DNA from: Anaerolineae bacterium
Lineage (GTDB): Bacteria > Chloroflexota > Anaerolineae > 4572-78 > J111
Length of the DNA stretch: 64,000 bases
Reading direction: 5' to 3'
NCBI GenBank assembly: GCA_016926805.1
Contig: JAFGNV010000187.1
Coordinates: 1 to 64,000, forward strand
In this document: in pieces, positions 44,867 through 54,523 of the stretch
Position numbering within the stretch: position 1 is the first letter of the stretch
Layout: each line of letters begins with the position of its first letter
Program-made: the position numbers and the translations under genes
The notes under the pieces: generated by a model
The model's input: the letters and a program-made list of their open reading frames with translations, nothing else
Database searches by the model: none
Told to the model about the DNA's origin: nothing

Positions 44867-47632
44867 ATGAAATTACCAAACCTGCCGCAAAAACTGATTA
44901 TCCTGGGCCTGACGTTGTTTGCCTTTTTCCTGCGCGCTTACCGGCTCGACTTTCAGAGCTACTGGATTGACGAGGGCTGGACCGTGTACTTTGCCAACCT
45001 CTCCCTGGCCGAGTTGTGGCATTTGCTGCAAGTCGCCGAGATTATGCCCCCCTTCTACCATCCTTCTACCATTTACTGGGTCAAACTGGTCGGTGATAGT
45101 GAGTTTGCCATGCGGTTCTACTCGCTGGTGTTTGGGGTTATGGCGGTTCCTTTCACCTATCGGTTAGGTAAGGCCCTGGGCGATGACCGTCTGGGCCTGC
45201 TGGTTGCCCTATTGATGGTCGTATCGCCCTACCAAATCTGGCACTCGCAAGAAGCGCGGATGTACAGCATCCTCACCGCCGCCTCGGCAATGAGTATGTG
45301 GGGCTTTGTGAAGTGGTATCAACGCGGCGGTTGGCGTAACTGGTTCATTTACATGGTTGGCATGGTTTGGGCCATCATGACCCACTACCACGGGGTGGTA
45401 CTTATTGGCATTCAGGGTTTGTTCTTGCTGCTCACCTGGCGCCGTCATTGGCGGGGGTATTTGCGCTGGGGCGCCTCACTTATGGTAATGCTGCTCATTT
45501 TTCTTCCCTGGCTCATCTCTGGCGGAAATTTGCTGCAAAGCTACATTAATTGGATCACCCAACCCACGCTGTGGGACTCGTATCTCCGCAGCGCCATTGC
45601 CTACAGCGTTGGCGAGCTGGTTCCCCCCGCTCAGGCCCTTCCTCTGGTTCTGGTGTTTGTTGTTACCTATGGCCTGGGATTAATCTATACCACATGCCGC
45701 CGGTGGGGAAAATGGGACGGCCCGGAAATGCTGGCCTTTTTAATAGCCTATACCCTTGTCCCCAACCTCGCAGCCTGGCTCTATGGCGAGTTCCGCACTA
45801 CGGTTTATTTTGAACGCTACCTGATTCTGGTTCAGATTGGTTACTTGCTGACCGTGGCTATTGGAATTTTGGCCGTGGTTGATGGCTTACCTCGTTTGAT
45901 AGCCTACTTCAAACACCATCAGCCTGCCCTACAATCAACATCACTATCAAGATTTACCGCTGCCCTCCTACTCCTCACCCTGGTTGGCATCAACGGTTGG
46001 GTGCTCAATCACTATTATGATGACCCCCTTTACGCCAGGCCCAACTGGCGAGCCGTAGCCAAAACCATCGAAGCCTTCGGCCAGCCCGGCGACGCCATCC
46101 TGCTCACTGGCGACGGTGGGGAGCATGCCTTTAACTATTACTACCACGGCAACTTGCCTGTGTATTATCCCTTTAACATCTCCCCCCATCGCCAGGAACA
46201 ACGCCCAGAGGGTGAAAAAGCCCGGCAATTGCTGGCCGACATCGTGGCCAAACATCAACGCCTGTGGTATACGCCCTACGGCATGTATCTTGATCCAATG
46301 CTGGAGAACTGGCTGGCCGAACACACTTACCCGGCCTGGCACAGCTGGCTGGGCCGCAAACGGTTGGCGCTATACGATACCCAGGTTGTTACGGGTCGGT
46401 TAGAAACCCTCAACGCCCATTTTGCCGACTCCTCCGGCCAGGGGCCAATCCTGGTCAGCCTTGCCCTGCCAAACGATTCCACCGCCGCCAGCGACCTGCT
46501 ACCTCTCACGCTCACCTGGCAAACCGAAACCTCCCTCTCCACCAACTACCAGCTATCCCTGCGCCTCCTCAACCCCTTTGGCGACACCTTCAGCCAAAGC
46601 GACTGGCCACCCCTGACGGCTATTACCCCAACCTCTGCCTGGCCCACACATCAACCTATCCTCGACCGGCGTAGCCTGTGGATTCCCGCCGATGTCCCCC
46701 CCGGCGTCTACGCCCTGCAACTGGTCGTCTACAACCCGGCCTCCGGCCAGCCTCTTGGCGAGCCGGTGACAATTTTCGGCATCAGCGTAGACGCCGCCCG
46801 GATAACCCCACCCCTCCCGGCCCTCTCCATACCCCATCCAATGCACCAATCCCTGGGCAACCTGACCCTGGTGGGCTATGCCGCGCCCGACCAAATCCAG
46901 CCCGGCCAACAGACCTGGTTGTGGCTCTATTGGCAGGTCCAAACCATCCCCAATCCGCAAACCGTTACTCGCTTGACCCTCAGCAGCGAAGGCGACATCA
47001 TTACCCTCGATCTCCCCCTGACCGAATCCGTCGGCCCGGTCGACTTATGGCAACCGGGGCAGGTGCGGCGGGCCGTGTATCATTTGCCCACCAGTCCCCG
47101 TTTAAACGGCCCCCAGGCAACCATCACCGTCGCGCTGGTCTCGCCGGAGGGACAGGTTAGCGGGGAAACGAGCGTGGCCCGGGTAAACCTGCAAACCCGC
47201 CCCCGCCAATTTGAGGTTCCCGACCTTGCCCATCCCACCAATATCACTCTGGGCGATGCGGCGCAGATCAAACTTCTCGGCTACGATGTGCCCGCTCCCA
47301 GACTCAACCCTGGTGATACCCTGCCGGTCACGCTCTACTGGCAAGCTGGGGCCGAGATGGACCTGGACTACACCGTGTTTGTGCAACTGCTCAACGCGGC
47401 CGGGCTGGTGGTCAGCCAGGTCGACCTGCCGCCCCTGGCCGGAGCTGCCCCCACCACCACCTGGCTCCCCGGCGAAATCCTGACCGATGCCTACACCCTC
47501 CCCCTGCCGCCCGACCTGCCACCCGGCAACTACCGCCTCATTACCGGCCTCTACCACGCCCCCACTGGGCAACGGTTGCCGGTGTCTGCTGGGGGTGATT
47601 TTGTGGAGTTGCCCCAAATTGCGGTAAAATAG
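44867..47632 (+). CDS. GT39-type membrane glycosyltransferase with three beta-sandwich modules
   Basis: The 921-residue protein has a GT-C membrane domain (about 1-370) with the loop motif YWIDEGWTVYFAN, then MPPFYHPSTIYW and an SQEARMY segment, all typical of the GT39/ArnT group. An exported alpha/beta part (about 375-510) follows, then three beta-sandwich repeats (about 525-640, 655-770, 785-921). The last is a full copy of the module (YTVFVQLLNAAG, TTTWLPGEILTDAY, PGNYRLITGLYHAPTG). It is 9 bases downstream of the previous GT-C gene. Confidence 0.87.
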   Translation: MKLPNLPQKLIILGLTLFAFFLRAYRLDFQSYWIDEGWTVYFANLSLAELWHLLQVAEIMPPFYHPSTIYWVKLVGDSEFAMRFYSLVFGVMAVPFTYRLGKALGDDRLGLLVALLMVVSPYQIWHSQEARMYSILTAASAMSMWGFVKWYQRGGWRNWFIYMVGMVWAIMTHYHGVVLIGIQGLFLLLTWRRHWRGYLRWGASLMVMLLIFLPWLISGGNLLQSYINWITQPTLWDSYLRSAIAYSVGELVPPAQALPLVLVFVVTYGLGLIYTTCRRWGKWDGPEMLAFLIAYTLVPNLAAWLYGEFRTTVYFERYLILVQIGYLLTVAIGILAVVDGLPRLIAYFKHHQPALQSTSLSRFTAALLLLTLVGINGWVLNHYYDDPLYARPNWRAVAKTIEAFGQPGDAILLTGDGGEHAFNYYYHGNLPVYYPFNISPHRQEQRPEGEKARQLLADIVAKHQRLWYTPYGMYLDPMLENWLAEHTYPAWHSWLGRKRLALYDTQVVTGRLETLNAHFADSSGQGPILVSLALPNDSTAASDLLPLTLTWQTETSLSTNYQLSLRLLNPFGDTFSQSDWPPLTAITPTSAWPTHQPILDRRSLWIPADVPPGVYALQLVVYNPASGQPLGEPVTIFGISVDAARITPPLPALSIPHPMHQSLGNLTLVGYAAPDQIQPGQQTWLWLYWQVQTIPNPQTVTRLTLSSEGDIITLDLPLTESVGPVDLWQPGQVRRAVYHLPTSPRLNGPQATITVALVSPEGQVSGETSVARVNLQTRPRQFEVPDLAHPTNITLGDAAQIKLLGYDVPAPRLNPGDTLPVTLYWQAGAEMDLDYTVFVQLLNAAGLVVSQVDLPPLAGAAPTTTWLPGEILTDAYTLPLPPDLPPGNYRLITGLYHAPTGQRLPVSAGGDFVELPQIAVK

Positions 47633-47647
47633 GCATTCACCACAGTT

Positions 47648-48496
47648 ATGAGACAAAAACCAATGTCAAAAATGTCAGATCAGGCTTACCTTTTAACAAA
47701 CCAATACAAGAATGCCGCCAACCTGAACGCCCGATTTCAACTGCATGCCCTTTTCAGTACCAACAAGTACGGTTGGCATCAATGGGTTTTCGATCACTTC
47801 AATCTGGCCGCCCCCAGCCGAATCCTTGAATTGGGCTGTGGCTCCGGTTATTTATGGTTGGAGAATCTGGAACGTATTCCCCAGAGTTGGGAAATCACCC
47901 TCTCCGACTTCTCAGCGGGAATGGTGGACCAGGCCCAGGTCAATCTGCAAACCAGCCAGCGTCCCTTCAACTTTGAAACTATCGATGCGCAATCCATTCC
48001 TTACGACGATGAAACTTTCGACGCGGTCATTGCCAATCATATGCTCTACCACGTACCGGATATGGCCAGGGCGTTGGTGGAAATGCGGCGAGTTCTGAAA
48101 CCCGGCGGACGTTTTTACGCCTCAACCGTGGGTGAAATGCACATGCGCGAACTCGATGAGTTAGCCCGCAAGTTTGAGCCTGACGTAGCATTACTATTTG
48201 ATGGAGATCAAACCCATGCCTTTACTCTTGAAAATGGGGCCGACCATCTGTCACCCTGGTTCAGCAGGGTTACCCTGCATCAATATGAAGATGCTCTGGA
48301 AATTACCAGCGCTGAACCTCTGGTGGCTTATGTCCTGTCGATGTTGAGACTCACCGAAACCATGCTGGTGGGAAATAGGATCGCCGAATTTACCGATTTT
48401 ATCAAACAAGAATTGGCACGGCACGGTTCGATCCACGTGAGCAAAGCCTCCGGCCTTTTCGAAGCAGTTCGAATGGACGATGAGAGGATACCTTGA
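47648..48496 (+). CDS. Class I SAM-dependent methyltransferase
   Basis: A Rossmann-fold methyltransferase of 282 residues. The SAM-binding motif I is ILELGCGSGYLWL (about 59-71), motif II falls in ITLSDFSAGMVDQA, and later motifs are FDAVIANHMLYHVPD and LKPGGRFYASTVGEM. It looks like the small-molecule methyltransferase group (UbiE/Coq5-like fold); the substrate could be a cluster glycan or lipid. ATG 47648 is used; ATG 47663 is an alternative. Its stop overlaps the start of the acetyltransferase gene (TTGA). Confidence 0.88.
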   Translation: MRQKPMSKMSDQAYLLTNQYKNAANLNARFQLHALFSTNKYGWHQWVFDHFNLAAPSRILELGCGSGYLWLENLERIPQSWEITLSDFSAGMVDQAQVNLQTSQRPFNFETIDAQSIPYDDETFDAVIANHMLYHVPDMARALVEMRRVLKPGGRFYASTVGEMHMRELDELARKFEPDVALLFDGDQTHAFTLENGADHLSPWFSRVTLHQYEDALEITSAEPLVAYVLSMLRLTETMLVGNRIAEFTDFIKQELARHGSIHVSKASGLFEAVRMDDERIP

Positions 48497-49362
48497 GTGC
48501 TACAACTTACTCCAACGCCGAAGCGTTTTTGCAGACAACCCAGAAATTTCTGGAAGAAAACGAAGCCGCCAACAGCCTGTTGCTGGGCATTTGCTTCTGG
48601 CTCAAACATAATCCCGACCGGGTCAAAACGACGCCCTACTTGATGACGGTTGAGGCTGGGGGTAGCTTGGTTTTGGCCGCGGTGATGACCCCACCCCACA
48701 ACCTGGTCATTTACGGACAAACTACCAACCGTCAGGCATTCGCGATCTTCACGCAAAGGTTACTGGTAGATAATATTTCGCCGCCCGGCGTGTTGGGTCC
48801 GGCGCAGGTGGCCCAGGGTTTTGCCTCAGCCTGGGCTGAAGCGTCCAGAATAGAATTCAAAGACGGGATGCGCCAGCGTATTTACGAGTTGCGCAACGTC
48901 ATCCCGCCGCAACAGGCAACGCCCGGCCAAATGCGCCTGGCCACAGAGGATGAAGTCGATCTGGTCACCGCATGGGCGCTTGCCTTTCAGTCTGAGGCGT
49001 TGCAGCCAGGCGACCCCGGCGAAACCCGCGAGATGATAGAACATCGAATTGGCCAGCAGGAGATTTTTCTGTGGGACTGTGGGCAGCCCGTCTCGATGGC
49101 AGCCAAAGCCCGGCCCATTTCAAACGGCATCTCGGTCAATCTGGTCTATACCCCTCCTGAATTCAGGCGACGCGGCTACGCCACCGCAGTTGTGGCCGCC
49201 TTAAGCCAACTGCTGTTAGACTCGGGCTGGCAATTTTGCGCCTTGTTTACCGATTTATCCAATCCAACCTCAAATCACATTTATCAGGCAATCGGTTATA
49301 CGCCCGTGTGTGACTTTAATGAATATATTTTTGCCCCGGCAACAAACGAGAAATCGCCGTGA
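48493..49362 (+). CDS. GNAT-family acetyltransferase with a degenerate N-terminal half
   Basis: The second half (about 150-289) is a GNAT domain with the acetyl-CoA loop TPPEFRRRGYATAVVAAL and terminal NPTSNHIYQAIGYTPVCDF. The first half has GNAT-like secondary structure without the acetyl-CoA motif, a layout seen in two-domain GNATs. Initiation is at TTG 48493, overlapping the preceding stop. It probably modifies a small molecule or glycan; no substrate can be named. It is coupled to the next gene by a GTGA overlap. Confidence 0.85.
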   Translation: MSATTYSNAEAFLQTTQKFLEENEAANSLLLGICFWLKHNPDRVKTTPYLMTVEAGGSLVLAAVMTPPHNLVIYGQTTNRQAFAIFTQRLLVDNISPPGVLGPAQVAQGFASAWAEASRIEFKDGMRQRIYELRNVIPPQQATPGQMRLATEDEVDLVTAWALAFQSEALQPGDPGETREMIEHRIGQQEIFLWDCGQPVSMAAKARPISNGISVNLVYTPPEFRRRGYATAVVAALSQLLLDSGWQFCALFTDLSNPTSNHIYQAIGYTPVCDFNEYIFAPATNEKSP

Positions 49363-51689
49363 AACCATGGTCCCGTATTGATTGGTTCATTTTAATCCTG
49401 CTGGCCGCCCTGGTGACACTTTTTTACTGGCGCATCCTCACCCCTGATCTGGCCGACCGCCAATCCTTTCCTCCCGGCGATTTTAGCGCCCAGTTCTGGG
49501 CTTTTACCACCTTTGAAGCCCGCGAGTTGAGCGCGGGACGGCTCCCCCTATGGAATCCTTACACCTTTGCCGGGGCGCCTTTTTGGGCCGACGTGCAAGC
49601 GGCAGTTTTTTATCCCCCCAGTTTGCTCACCCTGCTCCTATCCGCGCCGGGGGGCTTTTCCCTGTTCGCCCTGGAAGTTGAAGCCGTCGTCCACTTCTGG
49701 CTGGCCGCAACGCTGATGTATCTCTTTATCCGGGAGATTACCCAGAACCGACCGGCCGCCTTTATCGCTGCCCTCGTCTTTACCTTTAGCGGTTATCTAA
49801 CCGGCTACCCCGGTCAACAGTTGGCCGTTTTGGAAACCGACGTTTGGTTGCCCTTGATCCTGTTCTTTATTTATCAAGCCAGCCAGCGAGTCGACAAACT
49901 TCCCCCCCCTGCCCTGCCCTACCCCTCCCCGATTCCCTCGCTCTTGTTGGCTGGCCTGGCCTGGGGTTTGGCCCTGCTGGCCGGTCACCCGCAGAGTGCG
50001 CTCATTATCGCTTATGTCAGTACCGCCTACTTCTTTTTCCTGTGGTTGGCCGGGGGTCAGGAATCAGGGGTCAGAGGACGGACAGCACACTTTACGTTCC
50101 ACGTTTTAAGCATTGTTCGGACCTGCGGCTACTGGCTCATTTTTATTGTTACCGGTCTGGCCCTGGCCGCCATCCAGTTTATTCCGGCGGTAGAATATAC
50201 GCTGCTGTCGGTCCGATCGGCAGGAACTTACGAGCAAATGTCGGGCGGGTTTCCCCTGCCCGATATTATTCAATTCCTCTTGCCGGGCCAACTCAGTCTC
50301 TATTCCCCCCTGTACGTGGGAGTCGTTGGCCTGGTTCTGGCGCTGTGGGTCATCTTCGCCCACCCCAGTCGACATACCACTTTCTGGGCTGTAGTGGCGA
50401 TGGTGGCTTTGCTGATTTCGTTTGGCGGCAACACCTTTTTTTACAGCCCCCTTTACTTGTTCACCCCCGGCTTCTCCATTTTTAGAGGCCAGGAACGTTG
50501 GGCCTTTGGAGTAGCCTTTGGTCTGTCGGTGTTGGCCGGGTATGGGTTTAAGGAGTTGGTGAGACAGGTCACCCATAACACCTCGCCGCACGTTCCTCAT
50601 TCCCTCCTACGTTTCACTCAATACCTCTTCTTCTTCGCTCTGCTTCTCACCTTCCTGTTCTTCTTCGGCCTAAATTACACCGGCTGGACGCCTGCCAGCC
50701 CGTTTTATAACCTGCTGGGCGCCGCCACGCTGCTCACGTTGCTCCTGATCCTCACCTGGCTCTTGTGGCGATTCTCCACCCGGTTGCATCCAGTCATTTT
50801 TACCGGCCTGGCCGCCGGGCTGATCTGTTTTGACCTGTTCACGGCCAACTGGCAAACCAATCTTTATCCTCAACTGCCGGAATGGCACACTCAAATGCCT
50901 GATACTGTGGCGGCCATCAAACAGGATGCCGCAACCGCACCCGGCGAGCCTTACCGCGTTTACAATGAATTCCGTCTGTACGACAACTATGGCGTACCAT
51001 TTGAAATCGAAGACCTCTGGGGCGCCAGCCCGCTTCGCCCCGACCGCTACGATAAATTTCTGGCCCCGCCCATGCCCATCGAACGGACCTGGGAGCTGCT
51101 GAACGTTAAATACGTTATCACCTGGCGAGAAGAGCTTTACCTGCCTTCAACCATCATTTACCAGGAACCGGTAGACGACGGCAGTACTACCTACGTTCAT
51201 CGTCTCGACAACGTTGGCCCGCGCGCCTGGCTTGTCAATCAAGCCCAAATCGCCGACGATGCCACTATTCTACAAAAAATCGCTGATCCCAATTTTGACC
51301 GCTGGCGCATCGCCTTGCTGGAAGTTGAGGCCGTCCCCTATATCGCCCCAATCAGCCAATCGGCCAATCGGCAGTCACCAGACCAAGCACCCCGCTTCAC
51401 GCAATACTCACCCCAATTCATCACGGTACAAGTGACAACCGATCTTCCGGCCCTGCTCATCCTCAGCGAAACGTCTTACCCCGGCTGGCGGGCTGCCATC
51501 GACGACCAACCCGCTCCCCTTCTCCGCGCCGATTATATTCTCCGCGCGGTGCCGGTTCCTCCCGGTGAGCACGCGGTTGAACTGACGTTTCGCCCACTCA
51601 CGTTTACCGTTGGGGCAATTGTCAGCGGGCTGGCGGCACTCGTTGTCATTGGGCTTGTCCTTTTCTATCGTCGCCGGAGCGCAACCTGA
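49359..51689 (+). CDS. YfhO-like polytopic membrane protein
   Basis: The 776-residue protein has about twelve membrane helices and an exported C-terminal domain. The first loop has FPPGDFSAQFWAF and ELSAGRLPLWNPYTFAGAPF, with LPLWNP a hallmark of the YfhO family. Near the end are LNVKYVITW and the conserved SETSYPGWRAAIDDQPAPLLRA. YfhO proteins are linked to glycosylation of lipoteichoic acid and other surface polymers, and are GT-C-like. Two stretches (50091-50110, 50590-50622) are repeat-derived and read in frame as HFTFHVLS and LLRFTQYL. GTG 49359 overlaps the previous stop. Confidence 0.88.
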   Translation: MKPWSRIDWFILILLAALVTLFYWRILTPDLADRQSFPPGDFSAQFWAFTTFEARELSAGRLPLWNPYTFAGAPFWADVQAAVFYPPSLLTLLLSAPGGFSLFALEVEAVVHFWLAATLMYLFIREITQNRPAAFIAALVFTFSGYLTGYPGQQLAVLETDVWLPLILFFIYQASQRVDKLPPPALPYPSPIPSLLLAGLAWGLALLAGHPQSALIIAYVSTAYFFFLWLAGGQESGVRGRTAHFTFHVLSIVRTCGYWLIFIVTGLALAAIQFIPAVEYTLLSVRSAGTYEQMSGGFPLPDIIQFLLPGQLSLYSPLYVGVVGLVLALWVIFAHPSRHTTFWAVVAMVALLISFGGNTFFYSPLYLFTPGFSIFRGQERWAFGVAFGLSVLAGYGFKELVRQVTHNTSPHVPHSLLRFTQYLFFFALLLTFLFFFGLNYTGWTPASPFYNLLGAATLLTLLLILTWLLWRFSTRLHPVIFTGLAAGLICFDLFTANWQTNLYPQLPEWHTQMPDTVAAIKQDAATAPGEPYRVYNEFRLYDNYGVPFEIEDLWGASPLRPDRYDKFLAPPMPIERTWELLNVKYVITWREELYLPSTIIYQEPVDDGSTTYVHRLDNVGPRAWLVNQAQIADDATILQKIADPNFDRWRIALLEVEAVPYIAPISQSANRQSPDQAPRFTQYSPQFITVQVTTDLPALLILSETSYPGWRAAIDDQPAPLLRADYILRAVPVPPGEHAVELTFRPLTFTVGAIVSGLAALVVIGLVLFYRRRSAT

Positions 51690-54310
51690 TGGCCACCTCC
51701 CAAGCCAACATCGTCAAATCAACCGCCAGAATCGCCTGGCTGGCCTTCACTACCGTGATGGTCATTGCTTTCTTTTGCCGCTTCTACCGTTTGGCCGACC
51801 ACCCCCTGGGAATCTTTTACGACTCGGCCATCAATGGTCTGGATGCCGTTCGACTGATGCAACGTGGCGGGCACAGCGTTTTTATTCCCACCAACGGCGG
51901 GCGAGAAGCACTTATAGTGTATCTACTTATCCCTTTCATCTGGCTCTTTGATACAACACCCTTTGCCGTCCGCGCCTTAACCGCCACCACCAGCCTGCTG
52001 ACGGTAGCCCTGCTCTTTGGCTTTCTAAAATCGGTAAGTTGTTTGGATTTTGGGGCCGGACGGGGCCGTCTGACAAACCGGTTGACCCCGCCCGTTACCT
52101 CTACATTCCCCATGTCCACCAACCTCCGGCTTGCCACGCTGGCCGGGTTGACTCTGGCTGTCTCGTATTGGGATATTGTGGTCGGCCGGCTGGGGGTACG
52201 GGCCGTGCTGGTAGCCTTGTTTTCGGTGCCTATGTTCTGGTTGTTTCTCAAAGGTTGGGTCACCAACCAGAAACGCTGGTTCATTCTTTCCGGCGGGCTG
52301 ATGGGGCTGATCGGTTATACCTATTTTGCCGCCCGACTGTTACCCATAATTTTGCTATTGGTGGTGATCCCAGAATTTTTTATTCGCCCCAAAGAACGGT
52401 TAAGCAGGCACGGAAGTGGCCTGCTCGCCTTTGTCTTTTCCGCGTTGGTTGTTTACCTGCCCATGGCCTGGTACATGATCACCCATCCGGTCCAGTTCAC
52501 CACCCGTGCGTTTTCGGTGATGGTCTGGAATTTTCTCGATACCCCCGCCGACATCGTTGCCGAAATTGGGCGCAACGTCTGGCGCGTCCTGGGCTTCTTT
52601 TGCTGCGCCGGCAGCCCCAATCCCATCTTCGGGGTGCCCGGACATCCCGGTTTGCACCCCTTGCTTGCGCCGTTTCTGCTCATCGGACTCATTTTGGCTT
52701 TAAAAAACTGGCGGCACATAGTTTACCGCCTGGTTGCCTGCTGGTGGCTCATTGGGCTTGGCGCCTCCATCATTGCCATCGAAGCCCCCCACCCCCTCCG
52801 TTTGATTGTCGCTGTTGTGCCAACGGCGATTCTGGCGGCCCTGGGTTTGATTTCCGCCTTCAACTGGTTACAGGTACGCGGCAGCCAATGGCTATCGCGC
52901 TTACAGGCCGCCTCGCCTTTTGCACTTCACCTTTCGCGTTTCACGCGGCACGTTTTGCCCTGGCTGCCCTTGGTCATCATCCTGGCTACCGTTCCCGATA
53001 CCTTTCGGACCTATTTTATCGATTGGACCAAACTGCAAGCCACCCAGGGCGCCTACGATTACGGCGCGGTGGCTATCCGCGATGCCGTGCTTGAACACAG
53101 TGCGGACAACCCGCCTATCTACCTGCCCTTGACCCGCTTCAACGACTCGCCTTTACTTTTTTATCTGAGTAGCCGGTTTCCCCGGCACGCTGCCTTGGCC
53201 GCATTGCCCGCAAAAGAGGCCCTGGTCATTGCCCCGGGAAAAAATCAAACCGAAACAACCTGGGTGCGTCTGCAAAATGGAACAGCGATGGTGCTCCCCC
53301 CTCTAACCGTAGCGGGCCAACAACTGGTTCAGACCGCCCTCACGGCTGGCGCGGCAAACCCTATTCGCACCATTACCGGCGAAACTGCGGCTCGCCTGGG
53401 GTATCTTGCCACCGATCCAGCCCAATTTCTGCAACAGCCGGGCCAGCCGTTGGCCGCTATCTTTGGCCCGGTCCAATTGACCGGCGTCAATTATCCAGCA
53501 ACCATTAATTCTACAGCGCACGCCGTCCCTGTTACCCTGTTTTGGCAAGCCGCAAGTCAGATAACCGACGAGTATGAAGTCATCCTGCATCTGGTAGATG
53601 ATAAACACCGGGTGTGGGGCGATGGGAGTGGGCGTCCCAATGATTGGGTTTATCCCACCACTTTTTGGCGACCGGGCCTGGACGAGATAGCCGCTCTGCA
53701 AAATGTCAACATTGAGGCTGGCCCCTTACCGCCGGGACGCTATTGGTTGGCTGTGGCCATGTATGACCCGGTTGCAGCCCAACGCCTGCCTCTCACCAAC
53801 CCCCCAAGCAACTCGCCTGATACACTTTTTGTCGGGCCGCTCAAAGTTGCATTGCCCCCGCCGACACCTATCGCCCCGCTGGCGGAAGAGATTAACTTTG
53901 GCGAGGTCATCCGGCTGGTGGGAGTTGAACCCAATCGGCTGGCTGTTGCGGCCGGGGAGCCGGTCAGCATTAAGCTGCTGTGGGAAACCTTAAACAACCC
54001 CAAGCTTGACTATACCGTATTTGTCCATTTGCTTGACCAGGATGATAATATCATTGCCGGTCATGATACGCAGCCACTCGAGGGTGATTACCCCACCTCT
54101 ATCTGGACGCCAGGCGAGCGTATTCTCGACCCCCATACCTTGCCTACGGCTGCCTCCCTGCCTTCGGGCCAATATCGCCTGGCCATTGGCCTTTATTACC
54201 AACCGACAGGAATTCGACTACCCCTCAACCTTGCCGGTGGCCAAGCAGAACCGGAAGGACGGCTGATTTTGCCGCAGAGGGTGACCATTATGGCCCCCGG
54301 TACTAAGTAG
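51689..54310 (+). CDS. GT-C membrane glycosyltransferase with two beta-sandwich modules
   Basis: The 873-residue protein has a membrane domain of about 400 residues. Motifs are YDSAINGLDAVRLMQRG in the first loop (with NGLDA as in its paralogue at 56115) and the TNGGREALIVYL segment, then SYWDIVVGRLGVRAVLVALFSVP. An alpha/beta region follows (about 430-580). Two beta-sandwich modules end the protein (about 590-725 and 735-873), the second with YTVFVHLLDQDDN, PTSIWTPGERILD and SGQYRLAIGLYYQPTG. ATG 51689 overlaps the YfhO stop by one base (TGATG). Repeat-derived coding sequence lies at 52918-52960. Confidence 0.86.
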   Translation: MATSQANIVKSTARIAWLAFTTVMVIAFFCRFYRLADHPLGIFYDSAINGLDAVRLMQRGGHSVFIPTNGGREALIVYLLIPFIWLFDTTPFAVRALTATTSLLTVALLFGFLKSVSCLDFGAGRGRLTNRLTPPVTSTFPMSTNLRLATLAGLTLAVSYWDIVVGRLGVRAVLVALFSVPMFWLFLKGWVTNQKRWFILSGGLMGLIGYTYFAARLLPIILLLVVIPEFFIRPKERLSRHGSGLLAFVFSALVVYLPMAWYMITHPVQFTTRAFSVMVWNFLDTPADIVAEIGRNVWRVLGFFCCAGSPNPIFGVPGHPGLHPLLAPFLLIGLILALKNWRHIVYRLVACWWLIGLGASIIAIEAPHPLRLIVAVVPTAILAALGLISAFNWLQVRGSQWLSRLQAASPFALHLSRFTRHVLPWLPLVIILATVPDTFRTYFIDWTKLQATQGAYDYGAVAIRDAVLEHSADNPPIYLPLTRFNDSPLLFYLSSRFPRHAALAALPAKEALVIAPGKNQTETTWVRLQNGTAMVLPPLTVAGQQLVQTALTAGAANPIRTITGETAARLGYLATDPAQFLQQPGQPLAAIFGPVQLTGVNYPATINSTAHAVPVTLFWQAASQITDEYEVILHLVDDKHRVWGDGSGRPNDWVYPTTFWRPGLDEIAALQNVNIEAGPLPPGRYWLAVAMYDPVAAQRLPLTNPPSNSPDTLFVGPLKVALPPPTPIAPLAEEINFGEVIRLVGVEPNRLAVAAGEPVSIKLLWETLNNPKLDYTVFVHLLDQDDNIIAGHDTQPLEGDYPTSIWTPGERILDPHTLPTAASLPSGQYRLAIGLYYQPTGIRLPLNLAGGQAEPEGRLILPQRVTIMAPGTK

Positions 54311-54332
54311 ACATAAAATATTTAGATACAAG

Positions 54333-54361
54333 TTGACCTTAACAAAAAGTCGGGATATACT
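54333..54361 (+). promoter_or_regulatory. Promoter of the parA pair
   Basis: TTGACC (54333-54338) and TATACT (54356-54361) are exactly 17 bases apart. The start near 54368 gives a 5' leader of about 155 bases before the ATG at 54524. A second TTGACA (54378-54383) lies downstream without a good -10 box. Confidence 0.72.
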
Positions 54362-54424
54362 ATTAACAATGTTAAATTTGACACCGCCTCGAAATTACGC
54401 TACGGTGTAAGAGTATAATGAAAG

Positions 54425-54505
54425 AAAAGGAGTGATGAAGAAGTAAACTGCGTTCCTCGGCTAACTTGAGATGTTTAGCTGGGTTACACGCAATCATCAC
54501 CTTTT
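54425..54505 (+). ncRNA. Structured 5' leader RNA upstream of the parA pair
   Basis: Three nested helices can be drawn. P1 is aaaagg(ag)tgatga (54425-54438) with tcatcacctttt (54494-54505). P2 is tgcgt with acgca. P3 is ctcggctaa with ttagctggg, closing a 10-base loop. Pairing is nearly continuous over 81 bases, and the helix ends 18 bases before the parA ATG. The 5' arm also contains a minimal frame ATG-AAG-AAG-TAA behind aaaggag. It does not fit the riboswitch classes I know. It could be a cis-regulatory RNA or an attenuator. The structure was drawn by eye without energy calculation. Confidence 0.5.
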
Positions 54506-54523
54506 GTTGTAAAAGAGTATAGT

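Noticed and set aside
54414-54419. TATAAT at 54414 as the -10 box of the parA promoter
   Set aside because: No -35 box lies 16-18 bases upstream of it; the pair at 54333/54356 fits much better.
54425-54505. A c-di-GMP (GEMM) or other known riboswitch
   Set aside because: The short ACGCA word recalled GEMM, but the tetraloop, receptor and second conserved stem of that class are missing, and no other class that I know fits the three nested helices.
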